A stretch of 17,458 nt of DNA, from NCBI RefSeq assembly GCF_026151205.1, contig NW_026971932.1, forward strand, positions 1 through 17,458, in the 5' to 3' direction. The DNA is from Bolinopsis microptera. Its lineage: Eukaryota > Ctenophora > Tentaculata > Lobata > Bolinopsidae. Positions 11,569 through 17,458 of the stretch are shown in pieces. The stretch's first letter is position 1; each line of letters opens with the position of its first letter. The notes under the pieces were generated by a model. It worked only from the letters and a program-made list of their open reading frames with translations. It had not been told where the DNA came from and searched no databases. Position numbers and translations under genes: made by a program.

Positions 11569-11571
11569 AAA
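11536..11571. repeat. T26-A10 homopolymer pair, longest run in the window
   Basis: Twenty-six T at 11536-11561 are followed by ten A at 11562-11571. Read on the minus strand, the T run could be the poly-A tail of an element lying to the right. The sequence to the right (11572-11900) holds only runs, with no reverse transcriptase or SINE-like motif, so an element is not supported. Confidence 0.6.
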
Positions 11572-11900
11572 CACCGGGGTCCAAAACCCCAAGGGTTTAA
11601 AATAAACCCCCCCGGGGGCCAAAAATGGTTTTTTTGGGGATTTCCCCCGAAAAGGTTTTGGGGAAAAAAAAGGTTTTTTTAAAATTCAAAGGGGGGTTAC
11701 CCCCCGGGGGGTTTTTCAAAAGAAGTATGGGGTTTAATGGCCCCCCCAAAAAATTTTTTTTTTTTAAAAATGAAATTTAAAAAAAAAACCCCCGGGGGTT
11801 TTTTAAAAAAAATTTTCAAAGGAAAAAACCAAAAACAAAAAAATTAAAAAAAAAAAAACCCGGAAAACCCCAAAAAAAAACCCTTTAAAAAAAAACTGAA

Positions 11901-13660
11901 AAAATTTAACCAAACGTAAAAAAAGCCCATTAAAGAAAAGGGGTTTTGAAAATCAGCTTTTTCATGGGGCTTTTCGGTTCACATAGCCCTGAATACCCCC
12001 TTTTCCCCCCCTAAAACCCCAAAAACCAATAGTAAAAAAGCAAGGGCCCCCCCCGAAAAAAACGGATGAAAATCAAAATGCATTTTTCGCCAAAAAGGGC
12101 CCTTTCCCCAAAAAATCCCCAAAAATTTTTTTTCCCCCTTTTTTTTTTGGGGATAAATTTTTCGTAACTAATTTTTACAATAATTCCCCTCCCCCCCTTA
12201 CCCCGTTTTTTTTGAAAAAATTTTTTTAAAAATAACTGTATTAAAAAATCTGCACTGAAAAAAAGTCCCAAAGGAACCACCTCAAAGCGGTTTTATTTTA
12301 AAAAAAAAAAATTTTTTATAAAAAAAAATTTTTGGTTTTCCTTACCCCCCGACAAATTTTTATTGGGGTTTGGATAGAGAGAAAGAAAAAACCCCCGCAA
12401 GAAATATTTCCCTTCAGCACCAATAAAAAACGGGTGGCAAATCTTAAAAAAATGAAAAGCAAGGTTTAACTCATAGGGGGGCAGGTGCCTTTGTGATGGA
12501 AATTTTTAAATAAATTAAAAAGGAAAAAGTCCCCAAATTTCCCGGGGCTTCCTAATTTTTTCCCCCCTTTTAAATTTTGAAAAACAGGAATAAGTTTTTT
12601 TTTTGGTTTTGCTTCTAAAAATTCCCAAATTTTAAGTTTTTAATTTCCCCCGATTTCCTTCGTTCCGATTCGTAAAAAAACTTTCCTTATCCCCCCCCAG
12701 GGTTGGTAACGAATTTTTTTAAAAAAAGGAAAAAAAGACCCAAAAACGAGTCCGTACGGGGGGTTTTAAAAAAAAGGTCCCCAGCCCCTAGTCCCCCTTT
12801 TTGGAAGTTTCTAAGAGCAAAATCATCGATTTTTAAAAAAAATTTTTTTCCCTTAACAAAAAAAAGTAAAAAAGGAAATCCCAAAAAACTGGAACTGCAA
12901 ATTTTTTAAAGATTTCCCCTTCAAAATCGCAGGAAAATCCCCGGCCCCGCCAAAAAAAATAAAACAAAAAGGGGGGCCCTTAACACTCCCCACCCCTCCC
13001 AACCCCCATAAAGAAGACGAAAAGAGAAAATACCTTTTTAAATGTAAAAATTTTAAAATTCCTGGAAAAAAACCTCCCAAAAGGCAAAAAACTCCAACGA
13101 CATAGAAAAAAAAAAAGAAAACCATTTTTTTCCACCCCAAAATTGTATGCCCCCCGGCCCCCCGGGGGCCCCGCCGCGAAAAATCAAAAGAAAATTTTCC
13201 CGCATGTTTTCCCAAGTTCTATCTAAATGATCCCCTAAAAAAACCAAAAAACCGATCAGTTTAAAACCCTCCCCCCTTGCCCAAAACTGCCCTTCCCACT
13301 TAAAAAACCATGGGAAAGAGAAACTCCTTTTTTTTCCCCAAAGGCTTTTTAAAATTTTTTTTAACCTACTGTCAAAATCAGCAACCTAAAAAAACTAAAA
13401 CGAAAAATCTTTCACTGTTTCCAAGTCCCCCCCAAAAATATTTCCCCAACCCACAAAGTTTTTTTTTGAAAAACCCCCCAAAAAAACCCCCCCTAAAAAG
13501 ACCCCTGGAACTTCCCCCGTCCCCCAAAGGCGGTTTTTACGTGAATTTTTAGAATGGCCCCAAAATTTTTTGCTAAACCCCCCACAAAGTAACCCAAAGT
13601 AAGTACTTTTTGGGGGGAGGAACACACGGTTTTTTGTTAAAACATTTTTACTCCCTTTTT
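11901..13660. other. Run-rich DNA, no gene seen
   Basis: I see no gene here. It mixes AT-rich complex words, for example around 12360-12500, with long C runs and a GC-only patch at about 13149-13178. Open frames on both strands overlap each other (12687-12884 minus with 12703-12909 plus; 13310-13552 plus with 13395-13625 minus). They translate mainly to Phe, Gly, Lys and Pro. None carries a motif I recognise. Confidence 0.55.
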
Positions 13661-13928
13661 TATGGGAACGTTATGAAAATTCGGAAGCAGAAATTCCCCT
13701 TGAATAAGACCCTTTTAAACTGAAAAAAAAACCTTTAAAAATAAAAGTTAAATTTGTTTTTTTCAATGTGGAACAGAAAGTCCAGGAAATTTAAAAATTG
13801 TCCCCAGCCAAATTTGCAGCTGTTTAACTGGGTTCCCCCCCCGCAATTTGAGGCCGGTTTTAACTAGGTTACAGCTTTTTTTTTAAACAAAATAGCACGG
13901 GGGAAGAAGAAAACCTGGTAAGTGAATT

Positions 13929-14155
13929 GGTTTTGGCAGCCAATGGGCTTCAAGGAAAATGTGGGTTTAAAATCATTAATCTAGCTAAAAGGTAAAAAAT
14001 TGGGTTTTTTTGCTTACTTTTTAAAAGGGCTGTTATTTAATGGTTTTTTCAGCCCCATGGCCCTCAAGGAATGTGGGTTCCCCCCCTATATTCATTAAAA
14101 CTTGGCCCCAATGGTTATTGAATTTTTGCCTACTTTTAAAAAATGGGCAATCCCC
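13929..14155. repeat. Diverged tandem duplication, about 114-bp unit, two copies
   Basis: Copy one covers about 13929-14041 and copy two about 14042-14155. Both begin with GGTTTTNNCAGCC and share, in the same order, an ATGG/GGGC word, CTCAAGGA or TTCAAGGA, ATGTGGGTT, ATTCATTAA or ATCATTAAT, and GCTTACTTTTTAAAA or GCCTACTTTTAAAA followed by a GGGC word. The offset between matching words is 113-116 bases throughout, as expected of a real duplication read with small indels. No third adjacent copy is visible on either side. The open frame on the minus strand at 14095-14367 starts outside the duplication and ends in copy two. Confidence 0.75.
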
Positions 14156-14567
14156 CGTCCCACAAGCCTTTCCTTCATAATCAAAAAAAGCCAAAAACCA
14201 TCCACCCTAAAAAACTCATCAGGAAAGGCCTTTAATAACTCTGTTTTGTTTTTCTGGGGTTGGAAACCTGATCTTTTGGGTTCCCCCTTTTTTTTTCCTG
14301 AATAGGGTGGGCGAAGAAACCACAAAGGGCCCCCTCCTCCCAGCCCAACTTCATAAGGGTTCCACATAGCAAAGGCAATGGTAAAATTTGTTTAGTCCAG
14401 CTTTTTGGGGCCCCCCTTAGTAACCCGGAGAACGGAAGGCTCAAAGGCCTCATAACTCAGTAAGATAATCCCAAAAAATCCTAATTGTTGACGGTTAACA
14501 TTAGAAAACCAGAAAAAAGAAAACAAAGTTGGTGGGAAAAAGGGCCTGAACGAAAAAAACCCCCTCG
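14156..14567. other. More complex DNA, no recognisable gene
   Basis: This stretch is less run-rich than most of the window and probably nearer its true sequence. On the minus strand two overlapping frames (14095-14367 and 14232-14453) have a more protein-like mix of residues than elsewhere. I recognise no domain in either, and the first extends into the neighbouring duplication. A coding remnant split by a frameshift is possible but unproven. Confidence 0.3.
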
Positions 14568-14569
14568 GT

Positions 14570-14586
14570 TAATATAATATAATATA
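14570..14586. repeat. Short (TAATA)n microsatellite
   Basis: TAATATAATATAATATA is about three copies of a five-base AT unit. It is short and typical of AT-rich non-coding DNA. Confidence 0.6.
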
Positions 14587-14867
14587 AAAAAATACATAAT
14601 GTTTTTTTTAAAAATTTTCCCCCTTCCAGTTTTAACATGACACAAAAAAATCCAAAACAAAATTGTATTTTAAAAAGCAAAAAAAGTTTTTGGGGGTTCA
14701 ATGAAAAATTTGAAAACGAAATATTTTTTTGAGGTTTTTAAACGTGTGGGGTACATGTTCCCCCCCTGTAATGACAAACAAAATCATTAAAATCCTCTAA
14801 TTCGGGTAGTAATTTGAGTTTTTTTAGCTCGGATTAAAACCAAAGGGAAAAACACGCCCCCCAAAGT

Positions 14868-14895
14868 GGTTTAGGAAGGTTTAGGAGGTTTAAGG
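14868..14895. repeat. Short tandem repeat of GGTTTAGGA-like words
   Basis: Three successive words, GGTTTAGGA, AGGTTTAGG and AGGTTTAAGG, form a 28-base array with a period of about nine. It resembles telomere-type words only superficially and is flanked by unrelated sequence on both sides. Confidence 0.5.
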
Positions 14896-15176
14896 TCCCC
14901 CCCTTGATAATAGGAAACCCCGCAATTTTCTAATTTAATTGTTTTAAGAAACCCCGATTTTTAAAATTTTACCCCAAGTAAGGGTTAATTCCTTTTGGGC
15001 CCCCTCTGGTTTTTTTTGTAAAAACCAATAACGAATTTAAATTTGTTTTTTTGCTGAACAAATTACTTAACTATCCGTAACCCAAAAAAACCCCCCCCAA
15101 AGGGATTAATAAAATGAAATAAAAAAATGACAAAAATTTATACAAGACCGAAAACAAGGGCCGAAAAAAAAAGCAA

Positions 15177-15195
15177 ATTGAAATTTTTGCCTACT
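15177..15195. repeat. Fragment related to copy two of the 114-bp duplication
   Basis: ATTGAAATTTTTGCCTACT here matches ATTGAATTTTTGCCTACT at 14117-14134 except for one extra A. Upstream, AAAAC followed by a GGGCC word and an A-rich stretch also recurs in the same order. Beyond the CTACT the sequences part. This may be a truncated, dispersed relative, but with so little sequence chance similarity cannot be ruled out. Confidence 0.35.
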
Positions 15196-15250
15196 ATTGA
15201 AGTTGTTACAGTTTTATCAAAACACCCCAGGTCATAAGATATCGCTTTCA

Positions 15251-17458
15251 AAAATTCCCCCTTTGGTGGAAATGTTAGCTGATGAATCATAATCCAAACT
15301 TTTTTTTAAAAAAAAATGATTTCCCTCCTCCCCAAATTTGAAGTTTTTAATGTTAAAAAAAATCCTGGTCCCCCCAAAGGTAACCTTAGTAAAAAAATTT
15401 CATGTTTAAAAAGGGGCCAAAAAATGGAACAGATTTAAAAAGGCTTTAAAAATGCCTATAAACTCCAAAAAGTAACAGTTTTTTAAAAAAAAAAAATCAT
15501 TTTTACAGAATCGTAAAATTTTTTACATTTTTACTCCCCCTTTCTCCAAAATGTCCACCATAATGAATGTTGTTTCCCCACCCACTTTTGGACTTATGGT
15601 TCCCCCCCTTGGAGCGCTTTTTTAAACTACCGTCACCGAACCTTGCGCCTTCGGCCCTTTTTTTTTAACAAGTTTTGGCCCCGGTAAAATGGCTGCAGTA
15701 GTCCCCATTACCTTAGTAAATATGCTGGGAACAAAAACCTTTCACAGAAGTTTAAATCCCGATAGCACTCGACCCCCCCTGGCCTGAATCCAGAAAAAAG
15801 TCCCACCATTTTTTATAACCTTCAAAGCAAACAATCGAAAACTGTAAGAAGAATTTGAGAACGAAAACAAAACCCCCATTAATAGAAAGTTGTTTAATTA
15901 TGTAAGGTTGCCCTTCCCAAAAAATCACTCCCCCACCTTTTTCTCCGATAAATAAAATTGACCAATTTAAGTTCTTGGAAAATTTATTCGATTCAAGACC
16001 TCCGATCAGACGCCGATCAGTGTTAATTGTTTTTAGAAAAACAAAGTTTCAACAGTAAAAAGTAAACAGAAGATTTGTCAAATTTCCCCCCCTTTATAAA
16101 AAACCTGTTGAAAAAAATTTTTTCAAAAATTATTCTATTACCATCTTCAAAATGTTGCATCCCCTTTTTTTTTTATTCCCCTAAAATTTGAAACCTTTGG
16201 GGGGGTTTTTTTTTTTTTTATTTTTTTGATTTAATAAAAAACCAAAAAAAAAAGCAAAAGGGGGAAAAATAAAAATAGGTTTTGGTTTTCAAACTTTAAA
16301 AAGGCCCCATTTTTTCGAAGATTTAGAGCTTCATTTTGGCAGGAATATGTAAAAAAAAGCCTTTTTTTCGCGAAGGAAAATTTTTTTGTGTTTGCCCCGG
16401 TTCTTTTTTAACACGGAAAAAAAAAAAACCCCAAAAAACCTCCCCCCCCCCTTTCCCCCTTTCAAAAAAATTCATTTTAAAGCCGGATCATCGTGGATGT
16501 TTTTGCTATTTTTTTTATTGGGCTCCCCCGAAAAATTTAAAACCCACCCCCCAAACCTCCTGGACAAACAGAATTTTTAAATTTTTTGGGAAAAAAGACA
16601 AAAAAGCCCCCCCCCCCCAAAAATTTTCACTAAAAAATAACTGGGGGGGTTTAAAACCCGATGAAAAATTTAACAAAAAATTTAATTTTTTTTGGGTTTT
16701 TTTCCCCGAAAAGGAATATTAATCATTTTGCAAAATCAAAAAATTTTTTAAAAAAACATACTAGCTGCAACCCAAAAAACCCCCTGGAATTTTTTTGCAA
16801 AAAAACCCCGGGGCAAAAAAAGAAATGCGTTTGGGGTAAAAACCCCCTTTTTTTTAAAAAAACTTTTTTAAAAAGAAACGGAAAAAGTTTTTTTTAAAAA
16901 AAGAATTTTTGTCATGATAAAAAAAAATACAGGACTAAAAATTTTTTTTTGATCCCCCCAAAACCTTTCATTATTTGGCCCTTTAAATTTTATCCCTTTT
17001 TTTTTTATAAACACCCCATAAAAACCCCCCATAATTTTCCAATTAAATATTTTGGTTTTTTTTTAATTATAGGGATGGCAAATTTTTGGGAAAACGTTTT
17101 CAGTCCAGGAACAATGAAGTTTTAAAATTCCCCTTTTTTTTTTAGAGCTGGAAAAAGAATTGGGAAAAGTTTTCCCCCCTTTTTAACTACTTCCCCTTTT
17201 CCCAAAACCTGGGTTTTTTTTCCTGTTTTTCCCCCCAATTGGAAAAAAACGCTGTAAAACCAATAAATTATTTTATCATTAAACACAAAAAAAATCCCTG
17301 CCCAACAATCCTTTTTTCCTTTGAAAAAACTCAATCGATTTTTTTTTAAAAATAAAAAACCCCCGTCCCCTTTTTGTTTCCCCCCAAAACTTTTTTTCCC
17401 CAACAATGGAACAAGCACTACGAAGAGAAAAAATCAAAATTCCATACTTTGGATATCA
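15251..17458. other. AT-rich DNA with one complex island, no gene seen
   Basis: I recognise no gene here. An island at about 15540-15800 has balanced composition and few runs. It contains TGGCTGCAGTAG at 15690-15701 and AAGTTTAAATCCC at 15748-15760, loosely like the A and B boxes of RNA polymerase III promoters. From 16180 onward runs dominate again, and the frames at 16336-16722 plus and 17122-17418 minus are homopolymer translations. CCGATCAG occurs twice at 16002-16020, too short to interpret. Confidence 0.45.

Larger units (their letters stand above)
5821..11900. other. Extreme homopolymer-dominated block, no gene seen
   Basis: Almost every base here sits in a run of three or more identical bases, and G runs become about as common as C runs, unlike the preceding 5.8 kb. 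Many open frames appear on both strands and overlap each other, for example 5896-6324 minus against 5906-6262 plus and 7640-7885 minus against 7688-8047 plus. That is expected when AAA, TTT, CCC and GGG dominate and stop codons become rare. The longest, 8312-8938 plus, is mostly Lys, Phe, Pro, Asn and Gly. No catalytic motif or domain is visible. I read the block as poor consensus, perhaps from very low read depth. A real low-complexity region is the less likely alternative. Confidence 0.6.

Noticed and set aside
14095-14367. Minus-strand frame of 90 codons, the most protein-like in the window
   Set aside because: Its C-terminal part falls inside copy two of the 114-bp duplication, no domain is recognisable, and an overlapping minus-strand frame is equally plausible. 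It is not enough for a gene call.
14868-14895. Telomeric repeat (TTAGG or TTTAGGG type)
   Set aside because: There are only three imperfect words with a period of about nine, and unrelated DNA lies on both sides.
15642-15667. Hairpin plus T run resembling an intrinsic terminator
   Set aside because: The GCC-TTC-GGC stem is only three base pairs, the T run is no longer than dozens of others, and no gene lies upstream.

Overview
This window looks like AT-rich, gene-free DNA, most likely non-coding sequence from a eukaryotic nuclear genome, read at low base quality. I recognise no protein-coding gene, rRNA, tRNA, CRISPR array, insertion sequence or phage gene. The organism cannot be named from it. 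A eukaryote is inferred from 17 kb without a recognisable gene on either strand, a minisatellite, and long A/T tracts. The caveat is that frequent indels would also destroy the frames of real genes.

The dominant feature is an excess of homopolymer runs: A, T, C and G runs of 4 to 26 bases follow each other almost without break. Translation of such DNA gives Lys (AAA), Phe (TTT), Pro (CCC) and Gly (GGG), plus Asn and Leu at run edges. That is the composition of nearly every open frame here, including the longest, about 208 codons at 8312-8938. I therefore treat the open frames as by-products of homopolymers and list none as a gene.

Layout. 1-3889: AT-rich, run-rich DNA with no feature. 3890-4186: decayed left flank of a repeat array. 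4187-4613: a clear minisatellite with a basic unit of about 39 bp, itself built from two related halves. 4614-5820: AT-rich flank with a small inverted repeat at 4799-4849. 5821-11900: the most run-dominated stretch, with GC-only patches and two long T-then-A tracts. 11901-13660: run-rich DNA with no feature. 13661-15250: more complex DNA holding a diverged tandem duplication of about 114 bp (13929-14155) and a short related fragment near 15177. 15251-17458: AT-rich DNA with one more complex island (15540-15800) that has a weak tRNA-promoter-like pair of motifs.

No genes can be shown to work together. The supported biology is the 39-bp minisatellite and the 114-bp duplication. The rest is mainly information about sequence quality: the minisatellite copies differ from one another largely in run length, which points to sequencing or assembly error as the source of much of the run excess. 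I did not find a convincing new biological system.
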